A DNA stretch of 64,000 nt from Parastagonospora avenae f. sp. tritici 18332-5 (Eukaryota > Ascomycota > Dothideomycetes > Pleosporales > Phaeosphaeriaceae). The notes below the pieces were generated by a model that was not told where the DNA came from, did no database searches, and was given only the letters and a program-made list of their open reading frames with translations. Made by a program: the position numbers and the translations under genes. This document shows, piece after piece, positions 12,169-23,152 of the stretch (the first letter of the stretch is position 1; each line of letters opens with the position of its first letter). The DNA lies in assembly GCA_022559985.1 (NCBI GenBank), contig JAFJTR010000054.1, positions 62,001 to 126,000 on the forward strand, written 5' to 3'.

Positions 12169-14290
12169 CTACACCTCATCCCCCAACGCCTTCGCATCCT
12201 CCACAACCACCCTGGCCGTCCTTTTCAAAACCGATTTAAAATCCGCCTCGCGGAACTTCTCCCAGCGCTCCAAGCCCTCCGTCGTATCAATACTCAGCGT
12301 CTCATAACCCTGCTTAATCACATCCCCCACCTCCTTCGGACTAAGAACCTTCTTCCTCCCCTTGCCCGCCTCGCCCTCGAGCAGCGCATGGTAATGGCTC
12401 GACACGTTGACCAGACTATTCAGCGCGCCGCTGGACCCAAACGCGTCGCGGAACTTGACCAGCACGTCGCCCGACTCGGTGAGTTTATAGAAGAGGTCGT
12501 CGTAGGCGGCAGGGTCCGGGAGGAAGTTTTCGCCCGCGGAGAGCGCGAAGGCGAGGAGGTTGGTTAGCAGCGTGATCATGGAGGCGGACTTGTAGTTGGA
12601 TTTGATGTCGCTTTCGTAGGTGGTGAGGAAGCGCACGAAGGTGAGGAGCGTGCGCCAGACTTCGGACCAGTGGTAGGCGAGGCGCAGTTTTGTGCGGCTG
12701 AGGAAGGAGAGGGTGCGGAGGAGGATGCCCAGGGAGAGACTGGGGGTTGTTAGCTGAGGTGGTAGGTAGAAGGAGTGTGGGGGCTGACTTGTAGAAGTCG
12801 ACGTCGAGACGCCGTCGGAGATTGTGGTTGATGCCGTCTATCATCAGGTCCAGCACTACTGTGATTGGCACTCGGTCGCCCTTCACTAAAGGCAAGTATG
12901 GTTGCCGTTGGCGGCATAACCGGACTGAGAGCTTGCTCTCTTCGCTGCACATTCGCTTCACGAGCGCCTGATCTTCGACCAAGATCTGTAATATGAAGAG
13001 GCTGAGATACGAGTATAGCGCTGCTCTTGTGGAGCGATGTGCATGCTGGAACAGGTATGATGCCAAGGAGAGGTATGCGCTCAATGGTGAAGCATCGGGT
13101 TTGTTCTCTGCTTGCACTGTGACCAAATTGAAGCAAAAGACTTTATTCGCGTTTGCAAAGTCGTATGTGGAAAGGAGGATGCCGGCTTCTGGCCCTGGTC
13201 TACCACATGCGTTAGCTACTTGTATCCTCCTTCTGAAGGTGGAGGACTTACAATGCACCAAACAACGACTTCGTTTCATCTGCAGCCGGTGTAGGAGTCG
13301 AGGGTCGCGAGCCAGGCGCAAGTACACCCAAGCCAATGTAGCTCAGCGTCGAGCCGAGTGACCATCCCTCCGGCAAGTCGTCCTGAACAGCAACATACGC
13401 ATCCCTCAATCTCACGCAATTATCCCCAAAGCTCCTAATCAATTTTTGTATTATAGCATCGTTGACGAAGTCGTCCAACCGTAATCTGTACGGATTCTGG
13501 AACTCGAACTTGTTGTAGTTGGTGAGCAGGCCGAGCAGGTAGAAGGCCGGTATTATCTGGACGATACTGTCGCAGTCTTGTACATATTTCATGAGCGAAG
13601 GGAAGAGGTCGCGGTGCGTGAAGTAGGAAGGGAGGGCTGTATGGAAGCCAGCAGCGGTGATGGACAGCGTAGCTCGGACAGCCTTGAGTCGCAACGGTAC
13701 TGTATCTCGTCAGCCCAATGCCCCCAGCAACAAATCATCTCCCACATACTACTCCTCCCGTTGCGTATCGCCGTATCCAGCGTCGCTATAAAATCCGTCA
13801 TAACCACATCGGCATCGTTCAGCCCCGCGAGGACCGAAATGACGTCGGAGCTCGGATTCGTGTACTTCTTGGTAAGAGCAGCATCTAGGAAGACTGTCAA
13901 GGTCTGGCCCGTAAGCCTGAGACAGTATCGCGCGTCGGTGGCATGCGTACCTCGAGTGCGACCTCGTCGGCGGGGGCCCGGCCCTGCTTCACTCGTTGTA
14001 TCGCGCAGCGCACGAGCTGTTGCGAATGCGCCTGCAGATGCAGCATTTCGTCGGGCGGGACGGAGTCGAGGATGCGCTTCAGACCGGCTGAGTCGGGGCG
14101 ATGCAGGAAGAATTCCTGCCAGAAGCCGTCGGATAGATCCGTGTCTTCTTCATCTTCCTGTGGAGAGTCAGTGTCGTGTTCGTGTGAAGTTGTTGTATGC
14201 GCGCACTTTGAATAACGTCTCGTACAGGGTGATGATCTTGGGCTGGAAGATCTCGGGTCTCGAGTCTTGGGTCAGAGGCGACGGCTCCAT
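12169..14290 (-). CDS. ARMH3-like armadillo protein (DUF1741/UPF0588)
   Basis: Conserved eukaryotic family. The human member ARMH3 (C10orf76) works with GBF1 and PI4KB at the Golgi; the fungal role is not settled. Six exons: 14290-14207, 14157-13951, 13903-13750, 13699-13252, 13199-12789, 12739-12169. Phases agree at every junction and give 624 aa, near the family's usual length. The core segment YNKFEFQNPYRLRLDDF and the C-terminal block around LLTNLLAFALSAGENFLPD are the family features I recognise. The sequence is helical and Leu-rich with no signal peptide. At intron 2 the acceptor GGCCAG (exon start 13903) is required; the nearer one ten bases downstream breaks frame. It is divergent from the nicotinamide riboside kinase gene over 266 bp. 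Confidence 0.82.
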
Positions 14291-14556
14291 ATTGGGTTAT
14301 AGGGAAAGCCGTGGGGGATGCAAGCGTACAAGTCGCGCGCGAGCTGTCGCGAAGCTGCCCACCAGAAATGTGGACGCGGTTGCGGTGCGCTAGCCAGCAT
14401 CACGCCGATGACGAAGCCCCACGCTTTGTGAGCACGTGCGCATCGTCGTGGGGTACTCAGAAGTGGAACTACATTTGAGAATGAAGTGACATCAAATATA
14501 GTAGTCAAATAAAACCTTCCGTTCTGACATTTGGTGTGGACAGACCACTCACAATC
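14291..14556. promoter_or_regulatory. Shared divergent intergenic region
   Basis: The 266 bp between the ARMH3-like (-) and riboside kinase (+) starts must contain both promoters. No specific factor sites were identified. Confidence 0.4.
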
Positions 14557-15300
14557 ATGAAAACACCACTACTCCTCGGCATATCCGGCCCCTCCTCCTC
14601 AGGCAAAACCACCCTCTCGCGCCTATTACGAGACATATTCCCCCCATCAAAGCTCTTCATCCTACACCTCGACGACTTCTACCTGACCGACGCCGAAATC
14701 CCCATCCGCAACGGCATCCAAGACTGGGACTGTCTGGAATCACTCAATCTGCCCCAGCTCAAAGAAGCCCTGCAACACATCAAACAGCACGGCACGAGCC
14801 CGGCATGGCTGGAGAGCAAAGAAGACCAGAATAGTGTTGGCGAGCATGGTGTTGATGAGAAGGAATTGGGGGAGTTGAGACAGAGGGTTAGCGCGTGGTT
14901 TGAGGGCAAGCCTGAATGGGAGGACAGGAGGATATGCGTTGTCGATGGGTTCCTGCTGTTTTCTGAGGACATGAAGGAGATCCGGTCACTTTTTGATGTT
15001 AAACTTTTCCTGCGCACGAGTTATGAAACAGCGAAGCGGAGGAGGGAGGCGCGGAGCGGGTACGTGACGCTCGAAGGCTTCTGGGAAGATCCGCCGGGTT
15101 ACGTCGATAAGGTGGTGTGGCCGAACTATGTTAAGGACCACAGATTTTTGTTCGAGGGCGGCGATGTCGAAAAGGAATTGAACGAGGAAGTGTGTAAGAA
15201 CATCGGGATCAATGGAATGCCGAGGCGCGCGGAGGGAAACATGACTGAATGTCTGGAGTGGGCTGTAGAAGTGTTGGAGAAGGCCGTCAAAGACGCATGA
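14557..15300 (+). CDS. nrk1: Nicotinamide riboside kinase
   Basis: Phosphorylates nicotinamide riboside to NMN in the NAD+ salvage pathway (cytosolic). Single exon, 247 aa, from the ATG at 14557 (MKTPLLLGIS); the open frame upstream has no other ATG. Features of the uridine-kinase-like P-loop fold: Walker A GPSSSGKTT near residues 10-18, LHLDDFY with the catalytic Asp, the NRK-typical QDWDCLESLN segment, Walker-B-like VDGFLLF, and a lid with RREAR. These together match NRK1 better than uridine kinase or phosphoribulokinase. It is tail-to-tail with eaf3, 206 bp apart. Confidence 0.88.
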   Translation: MKTPLLLGISGPSSSGKTTLSRLLRDIFPPSKLFILHLDDFYLTDAEIPIRNGIQDWDCLESLNLPQLKEALQHIKQHGTSPAWLESKEDQNSVGEHGVDEKELGELRQRVSAWFEGKPEWEDRRICVVDGFLLFSEDMKEIRSLFDVKLFLRTSYETAKRRREARSGYVTLEGFWEDPPGYVDKVVWPNYVKDHRFLFEGGDVEKELNEEVCKNIGINGMPRRAEGNMTECLEWAVEVLEKAVKDA

Positions 15301-15506
15301 CCAATTGCGAACTCAACACACGTGTATAGAAACCAAACTGTATTATTATGCCAAAGCATGCGAACAACTGCCGATTCAGCTGTTGACGAGACGTGCATTT
15401 GATACCGAATCCAACCATTCTTGCGCCACAGCGCCACCGGGATGCCGAGTAATGCAAGCAAATGTTGTTACAGAAATGAGGAAGCGGGCGAACACCGGGA
15501 GAGGTC

Positions 15507-16865
15507 TCAGGTACTAGACTTGACCTTGTCGATGTAGGCCTGTCCAGGGCTCTCGTAGACGGACGCGAAGAAGGCGTTGACCTGGGCATCTTTGGCGAGC
15601 CATGCAGTCATCTGACCGAGCTCCTCACGCAAGCGAGATACAGCCTGGTGGTCCATGTTTGTCTGAGCAATGAGCTCGGGCATCGTCACTGTTAATAGGT
15701 CAGCATGTGTTTGCTCCGTGTACGACTCGCCAGACTTACCAAACAGACGTAGCAAGTGTTCACCGCCGTAGATGTCAGCTAGGTTCTTGCCAGCGAGGTC
15801 GTCGGTCGGCTTCTCAAGGCGTGTGTAGATGTCGTAGAACTGCTCGCGCTCGAAGCGGTACAGCAGTAGACGACCTAGACTCTTGTTGAAGTACTCTTTC
15901 AAGCCGGCAACGACTTCTTCGAGGATGTCGCGCTCCGTGCTGTTCTTGTTGCCTGTAGAGAGGGCGTATTCCTGGTACTTATCCAGAATGACGCCAGCAG
16001 GCTGACTCGAAGGGAGCTGGACGAGTTGCAAGTTCTTGGTAATGTTCTCCCAGTCGTCGACCAAGAGGCTTTTCAGCCTATCCGGCATGATAATCCTCAC
16101 GGCGCGCTTGTTCTGAAAGGTGTCCTCCTAAGACGGGTTAGCAGGTTCGCGTACAGCACACATTGATGTCGCGCTGTGCTTAAAAAGTGCTATGAAAGGC
16201 GTTGCGCGAGCAAGGACTACAAACAGAGACTTACCTTTTCGAGGTCGTTGTCACGCATTCTCTTTTGACCGCGAGGTGGTGCGGCAGATGCGGAGGTCTG
16301 GCGCTCCTCACTGCCTCGAGCCGAACCTTGGGCCTTTTTCTTAGGAGGCGGAGGTTGTGCTCGTGCGGCACGTTGAGCGGCGATCACTTCGTGCCTCAAG
16401 TTGTTGGCCAGCTCCCGGTTCTCGGGGCTGAGCTTTCGGAGCCTATCCTCAGGGACCCAGTCGTCCCAGCTGCAAAAGTTAGCTTGTGGGCCCAGTGACG
16501 CGAAAAAAATCGACAGTCCCTCGATGGAGGAACACGGCAACTGTTGTGATCCTGGGAATGGGGCGAGGCAGTTGTGAAGAAGGGGTCACAGAAGTGGGCA
16601 TGAGGCAAACACGTCGTCTGTTCTAGTCGAGAATTTGAGGTGGGCAAGTGAAGTGAGAGTGAAGTTTACGTGTGACTCTAATAAGCATAACTTACGTGTT
16701 TTTCCAGCCCTTGTAATGGACTCTGTATTGGAAGCCGCTCTTCTTGTCTTCGCCTTCCAGCGGCTTCACTTCCAACACTTTGGCCTCATAAAGCAGCTCA
16801 TGATGGAAACAAAAGACCTTTTCGTCTTTCCTATAGGACGGTTCCGGTGCGGCCGCGGGCGCCAT
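15507..16865 (-). CDS. eaf3: Eaf3/MRG15 chromodomain-MRG protein
   Basis: Histone methyl-lysine reader shared by the NuA4 acetyltransferase and Rpd3S deacetylase complexes in the nucleus (known for the family). Four exons: 16865-16696, 16469-16235, 16127-15740, 15688-15507; all phases agree and the product is 324 aa, as expected. The N-terminal chromo barrel (about residues 10-75) contains FHHELLYEAKVLEV and HYKGWKNT/WDDWVPEDRL, split by a 226-bp intron, the longest in this gene. A basic Pro/Ala linker follows. The MRG domain (about 140-320) contains RIIMPDRLKSLLVDDW and FYDIYTRLEKPTDDL. It is divergent from the kinetochore gene at 17251. Confidence 0.95.
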
Positions 16866-17250
16866 GTTTGATGTTGTGAGCGCGGAAGATTGTTTGATGA
16901 AGAAGTGAAGGAGGTACGCTCGGTGACAGCCACGCCAACTTCAGCGTAGTTCGACCCGCGTCGTATGCACCCAACGCGTCCAAACAACAACAGCTGATGC
17001 CGCAGCAATTTCCCTAGCTCTTTCGTCGTTTGATGAATGCTTATTTGGTTGATGAAATCGCACCTCGAGTTTAGAGGTCGTTTGCATCAGCGCATCTCGT
17101 GGGAGTCTTTTCTGAGGAGGTCCGAGCGCGTTCCTGCACGCGACGCGCCGCGGTCGTCCTCGGCCACGTCCACTTTCAATACTGACACTGACTTGTCAGG
17201 CGCCGGTCCGAGGCATCATCAGCTTGCTTTCGCCATCAACCACCGCCACC
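16866..17250. promoter_or_regulatory. Divergent promoter region, eaf3 and Cnl2/Nkp2
   Basis: The 385 bp between two head-to-head chromatin/kinetochore genes must hold both promoters. No conserved element was identified by eye. Confidence 0.4.
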
Positions 17251-17876
17251 ATGTCCGCTCAAGAGGGCAAGCTTCTCTCTGACTTCCTCCTTGCGCCCGC
17301 ACCACTTCGTGACTTCATGACACTGCGCCAATTTACCGAAATCTTCCCCAAGGGCCACAGGACAAACCCCGCAGTACAGGACCTCTATCGCGAATTGCAA
17401 CGACTGCGCGAGAAAGACATAAACCTTGTGCGCCGCGCCATTGCCGAAGAGATCACCAGGTCAAAGTGGCTGCGACGAGAGTACGCGAGCGAAAGGCGGC
17501 AGCTGGACGATGCCACTGTCGCTGGGTTAGATCCGAATGCGCTACGGATGGAGGAAGAGGTGCATAGTACTTCTATAAATAGATGAAAACATGATGCTGA
17601 CAGGTCCAGCTCTTCAACAACGGCCGCAAGAAACCCCATACGCTCGCCTCGGTCCACTCCAGCATCGAGGAAGCCTGTCAAAGTCTCGAATCGCAGATCG
17701 CCGATATAGAAGTTGAGAACACCAGGGCACTAGCAGAGGTCCAAGAGGTCGTCGGTGCACTCAGTGACCTTCGACATGGACGCTTTGCTCAGCCAGCCAG
17801 CGGCGAGGATCTTGGAGAGGAAGTGTTGGCCACCTTGAAGAGACTCGAAGCCGTCTGCGCAAAAGCCCCAGGATGA
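17251..17876 (+). CDS. nkp2: Cnl2/Nkp2-family kinetochore protein
   Basis: Subunit of the inner (CCAN/COMA-associated) kinetochore in yeasts. Exons 17251-17559 and 17604-17876 are joined in phase 0 by a 44-bp GTGCAT...CAG intron, giving 193 aa. The N-terminal half has the family block FLLAPAPLRDFMTLRQFTEI followed by HRTNPAVQDLYRELQRLR. The rest is predicted helical or coiled-coil with many Glu, Arg and Leu residues. The ATG at 17251 has a good context (CCACCATG). Some nearby non-ATG open frame is ignored. Identification is from the N-terminal block; sequence conservation in this family is low. Confidence 0.82.
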
Positions 17877-18774
17877 ACGCGAGGATCGTTTCAAATACGG
17901 CATGACTTTATTAGAGACGACATCTACTCTGCTCGGAGCGGCCCGTCTCGTACTAGACCGCAGTGACTCGGCCTGACGAAGCGCACCCAGCTACACCTCG
18001 ATGCGCCGGCACAGACAAACGCTATTTGAACCTGATGTCTGGACATGTACGTCACCGTCGATAAACTTGCCTTGCTCGCGCAGACTGCCTAAGTGGTTGA
18101 GCATTCTTACGCAGCTCTAGAAAGATGCGCTCAGGCATACGTTGCTCGAACCTGCAACGCGATGTGGTACGACCTCTTCTTGCGCAATACCTAGCATAAT
18201 GAGCTCGCGAGACAGGTCGACCCCACCGTCTCTGAGAGGACCGTGATCAGGCCACGAGGACGCTTCGCGTATTCCTTTCTGCTACAGCAGCACGTCTAGG
18301 AATGCGAATTTGGCCTCTGTCAGTCCTTTCTATTCAGAGCGATAATCACAAGTCGTTGTTCCCGTTTGGCGCTCATCATAGTCGAGTTTCCATTATAGAG
18401 TCGACTTCTCCTACGTCTGAACACTTGACGAACTCGGTCTTCAGTCTTAATCGTAATTATATACACATGCCTAGCCTCCAATATGCATCCTCAAGACGTA
18501 CAAGGAGTGATCTGCTGTACTGCTCTTGGTTTCCCTGCACCCCAGTCTGCAGATCCGGGGTCAGCATGCTGTGATTGGCTCATGCGCCACAGCAATTAAT
18601 GTATTTGAGCAGCCTCAATATCGCGAGCAACACCACTAGGCCCAACGGCCATAATTGATATCTGGCTATAGGTCACTTCTACACGTGTCCAGATGGATAT
18701 TCCAGGTTCTTATATCGTGACGCTTCGCATATGTGCTGAAAGTCGTCGAGAACCTGTTGGCCAATTTCTCTAAC
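17877..18774. other. Intergenic, no gene seen
   Basis: About 900 bp between the kinetochore gene and the glycoside hydrolase gene. Open frames are short and not splice-compatible. It should include the hydrolase promoter at its right end. Confidence 0.45.
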
Positions 18775-20941
18775 ATGTTCTTCACGACGATTGCAGCGAC
18801 TTTGTTGTCCTTGGCATCATGGACGCCTCAAGCAGCAGCAAAACTCGCCATCACGGCGGACCATCATTCTTGGGGCGGCGTCAATTATCCCATGCTGCAG
18901 TTCTTCACGCGTCAGCACCGGGATGATACCATTAGGGCTTTGGTTGATGCCAAAGTCAGGGTAGTTCGATTGTTCAGTACGTTGTCCTCGAACCGGCTTC
19001 GAATCAAGCAACTAATCACTTGACAGTTCGACCTGACAGTCAGCATTCGGATGTACGACAGCAGATCTTTGCATTATAGCCACCAATCTGACACGTTGTA
19101 GCCCGAACACGAACTTGGCGGTTTTGATAAATCGCTACTTGATCAATTTGATCAGACCATGGCTGCGATTCACCACATATCTAAAGGTGCATAGCTTGTG
19201 GCGATTGAGAACTGTTCAAGTGTACTCACACTACCCAGGACAAATGAAGGTCATCATCGTACCCCACGATGCTCACGCACTTCGTGGAACCGCCGATGTT
19301 CCGTGTGATGCGTACTGCGAGAAGCTCAACGGCGCTTTCCTAGACTTTTACAGCTTGGATGAATGTATGCTGTCGCCTTCTTACTATCTCCTAACATGCT
19401 GATCGCGACAGATCGTGAACTGTACAAACAACGCCTCGATGTGTTGTTCAAGCACTACCCTTCTCAGGCTTTTGACGGCAGGCCGTGGGGTGAACTATCG
19501 GAGGTGATTCTAGGTGTCGATCTTCAAAACGAGCCTTTCAGCGGTATCTGGCCTATTCCTGCTGGCGAGGGCTGGCTTTGCGACATTGCTACGCATCTCA
19601 AGTTCAACATTGGCCTCGATCAAGCCAACATTGCAGTCATCAGTGGCGGTATCTCGGGACCGCAAAGTGTTGATGGCATTCAAAACTTCCCTGACAGTGC
19701 GATGGAATGTGCTGCGATCGACGTCATCGGTATTCATGGCTACTTCAAGAAAGACTTTGAAGAGACTGCGGGCACATCGTGGGCAAAAATGTTTGTGCCT
19801 GGAAATACGTTGACTGCCCGAATGAAGGGGAAGAAGGGTGAAGACAAGCTTCTGCTGGTAGAAGAATGGTCATATGTGCATAGCAAATTTGGCCACTTCT
19901 ATAAGAAAGAGGCAATCTTCGATCAAGGGAACGCCCTGAACTATAGGGGTATCCCATGGGTAGGTTTTGAACAGTATTGATGGGATTTGAGCTAACGCGT
20001 AACAGCTTTACTCTCATTTAACGACTTTGGAAGAGGGTCTGACGGCGCGCGTCAATCCTCTCCGCACAGAGTTCACTTCTTGGACTGCTCTCAAAGACGT
20101 CCTACAGCGCTCATACACTGCCCGGAGCAACTTCGACTGGTCGAAGCATCTTCCGGCACCACCCGATGCCGCTCTCACAAACGTCACAGTAGTCCAACTA
20201 AACCCTTACATTCCCGAGCAAAGCGACTGCACCTTCGGCTGCGAAGGCCACCTCTGTGACGCCGCCGACGGCTGCGCACCAAATCTGATGTGCAAGAACA
20301 GCATCTGTCAGCAGAACACCGACAACCAGCCCGGCAAGATTGGCGACCAATGCAACAGCAAGAAAATCTGCCAGACGCACCTGCGCTGTGAGAAGGGCGA
20401 ATGTCAGGAATGCTCCGTCCGCCCGTCCATCCAACCAAAAAGTAAACGTCAGTGGACCGGCACCAATCCTCCCCCACAAGATCCAAGCACAAAAGTCATC
20501 TCAAACTCTCTCACCGCATCGTGCCACACCGACTCTCTCCCCACGCTCTTTTCCCACCGCACGCCACAACCCATCTGCCTAGCCCCGACACCCAACAATC
20601 CCTGCGAAAAGGCCTCGCACTGCGACGTCGACTCGTACTGTAACTGGGGCGTGTGTACGCGCTGCACATCCGGCGATTCATGTCTGGGTGCTAAGTGCCG
20701 CAGTAACAACAAGTGCAAGACGGGATTCTGTAACAATTTCGGCAGATGTGATTATGCAGGTCAGAAGAAGATCATCTCAGGGCCCGGCGCGAGGGGGAAG
20801 AGTAGGAATTCGAGAGTGCCCGGCGTGCCGAAGGGGCATGAGAGGGGGCCGGCGAAGGTTAGGGACGAGGCGATGAGAGTGAATATTCCGAAGGAAAAGG
20901 CGGAGGAGACGGCCAGACCCACTGCTACGGCGACGGCGTAG
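18775..20941 (+). CDS. Secreted GH5-like glycoside hydrolase with Cys-rich tail
   Basis: Likely extracellular polysaccharide hydrolase of clan GH-A, cellulase/mannanase-like. Six exons: 18775-18976, 19027-19052 (26 nt), 19102-19186, 19239-19364, 19412-19959, 20006-20941; phases agree and the total is 640 aa. A signal peptide (MFFTTIAATLLSLASWTPQA) precedes a TIM-barrel-type domain: GGVNYP, RALVDAKVRVVRLF on strand 2, QNEP with Glu187 as probable acid/base, and LLVEEWSY with Glu298 as probable nucleophile, then IPWLY. After about residue 380 comes a Cys-rich region of two or more modules (CTFGCEGHLCDAADGC; CEKASHCDVDSYC), then a basic Lys/Arg/Gly-rich tail. Substrate cannot be read from sequence. 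An in-frame candidate intron (20442-20582) could remove 47 residues between the Cys modules. Confidence 0.78.
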
Positions 20942-21020
20942 ACGGAGTTCAGTGGCGTGAAGATGCTCTTCTTTGCCTGTCCCAAAACCCCCTATTATCC
21001 ACCACGCTGAATCCAACATC

Positions 21021-22733
21021 TTAGACCTCCCGTCCATCCCCATCCTTCTCCTTCTCCTTCTCCTCTCTCCCCCCCATCTTCCCCCTAACTTTCCCCCAAC
21101 CCCCCTTCAAACTCTTGTCCCCCTCATTTCCCGCGAATACCACGACAGGCCCCAACCCCGACACACAAACCCCCCCAAGCACAACACAAACCCACCTCCA
21201 CCCCCACCTCTCAATCAAATACCCGCCCCCAAACGGCCCCGCCACCCCGCCAATCGCCATCGCGCAATTCAACAGGCAGAAACTCGTCGCGCGCAAGTCG
21301 CTGCGCGTGCGCTCGTACACGGCGTCGGCGACGAGGGAGAATTCTGTCGCGAGCGGGCAGAGGGCGAATTGCAGCGTTGAGGAACTCGTCACCAGCAATA
21401 CGCACAGTGAGATTTTGCTGGTTAGCGAGGGGGTGGTGATGAGTGTTAGGCAAAATAAGCAGGGCAGGGTGGTGAGTAGCCCGAATGTGGAGACCACGCG
21501 CGCGCCGTACCGGTCACACAGGATGCCTGATGGCGGGCCGAAGAGCGTGGCGAGCGCGGGGCACAGCGAGATAAGGCCGGCGGCGGTGGAGGTCCAGTGG
21601 AAGAGGGATTGGGTGTAGAGCGGGAGGATGGTGAGGAGGGCTGTTGTTATGCTTTTCATGTGTTAGGATTTGGGAAGGGGTGATGGGCAAGGGTAGGGGG
21701 ACGTACAATTCATACACGAATATGCCGTAGATGGCAGCGAGTAGGCGGGGGGATTTGACGAGGAGAAAGACGTGTTTCCAGCGGAAAATGCGGGGTGCAG
21801 TGGGGAGGGATGGGGATGCGGAGAGACTGGTTGGAGGAGAGGAGGAGTGGGATGGCTTCTCCTCGAGCTCCGTCTCCGTCTCGGTGCCAGCAGGGTTGCT
21901 GTCTAGATGCGTGGAGCTGTCGATGTTGACGGTAACGATCGGGCGCTTCGTCTTCTTTTTCATCAACAGCACAAGCACAACCCCCACGCCCGCTAACCCC
22001 ATGCCCAACCCCGTAACCCCCCTCTTCCCATCCCTCACCTCCTGATACACCACCCCGCCCACCACGGGGCCTACAACCTGTCCGAGCCCGCTGCAACTCA
22101 TCGCCAGCCCGATGTACCTGGCTAGTATGCGCGCATCCACGGACTCGGCGAGAATCGCGAGGCAGATTATGTACATGGTGCCAGACGACGCGCCCTGCAG
22201 GACTTGGCTGAAGATCAGCATGAGTAGGTTGGTGGAGAGGCAGAAGAGCAGGGTGCCTGTGATGAGCAGCAGGATGCCGAAGGACCAGGCGGTGCGGTGA
22301 GAGTGTGTTTGGTCGACGTAGAGGGCGCAGAGAGCTTGGGGAGTTAGTATGTGAATCGCAGCTCAATGATATGATGCAGGGCTCACGGGCACTGATTAGG
22401 TCGGCGATGGAGAAGGCGGCGTTGAGGAGGGCGGTTGTTCGTGGTGCTGTGGGGTGTTAGATAGGTTCTGATGATGGCTGCGGTATGTGGTACCTTTTTC
22501 CTTGCTGGCATACGCTTCGTCTTGGATCAGGAAGGGGAGGACGGGCGCCGTGACTCCGAATATCGCGCCGTCCACGCACCTGGATGGAGTCAGTGGGTGG
22601 TCAGGAGACGACAATACAGCTGCAAGACTTACATTGCAGCACACACGATGAAGACGACAAACGTCGTGCAGTCTCTTCGCTCCCATAAGCTCATACATTT
22701 TGCCTTGATTATTGATATGTGTAACAGCGCCAT
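21021..22733 (-). CDS. MFS transporter (12-TM type)
   Basis: Major facilitator superfamily membrane transporter; substrate unknown. Five exons: 22733-22633, 22579-22494, 22446-22387, 22334-21707, 21651-21021; all phases agree, 501 aa. The first helix starts in exon 1 (TTFVVFIVCAAM) and continues as CVDGAIFGVTAPVLPFLI. A short basic-Thr/Glu loop after KKKTKRP separates the two halves. The second half has the motif-A-like SGILCDRYGARVVS and GWRW near the last helices. The organisation (acidic residue after helix 1, long central loop) recalls DHA1/VMAT-like drug or amine transporters, which is only an inference. Its 3' end is just 79 bp from that of the convergent GH5-like gene, so the UTRs probably overlap. 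Confidence 0.85.
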
Positions 22734-23152
22734 GATGAAGGGTGCTTGTCCTTGGCACAACTGAAAAATGTTTGATGTTTGATGACATGTGGGATGTGAA
22801 AATGAATCGGAACTTTTGTTCTCTCGCTTGTCAAAATTGGAGCCATGGTTCGTTGAGTTGAGAGGTGGGGATCCGCAGGTTGGGTATTGTATGGTACGTA
22901 CCTGAACACGGGTCGGCGTGCAGTAGTATGGGCCCTGATCCATTGTACACCCATTTTGCACACGAAGACATTGACCATAAATAGTCATTGCAACCGAAAG
23001 GAAAGAGGTATCGGTAGATTTTGGACATTCGAGATGTCGCCGAGTGCGGGTCTATCTCTTATTTCTTATATCTCATATCGTTCGTATAACGTCGTATCAG
23101 AGCAACAGCCGACGTAGATGCAGTAGCCGAGCAAGACCCTGAACGGCATCAC
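22734..23152. other. Intergenic, transporter promoter and ASL 3' flank
   Basis: About 420 bp. The left part is upstream of the MFS gene, the right part downstream of argininosuccinate lyase. No gene was seen. Confidence 0.45.

Noticed and set aside
13893..13903. Acceptor GACAG (exon start 13893) for the third ARMH3-like exon
   Set aside because: It gives a stop or wrong phase. The CCAG acceptor ending at 13904 keeps frame and adds TLT.
13578..14393. 271-codon plus-strand open frame
   Set aside because: It is antisense to the spliced ARMH3-like gene, whose exons explain the sequence fully. It has no domain and an Arg/Ser-rich composition.
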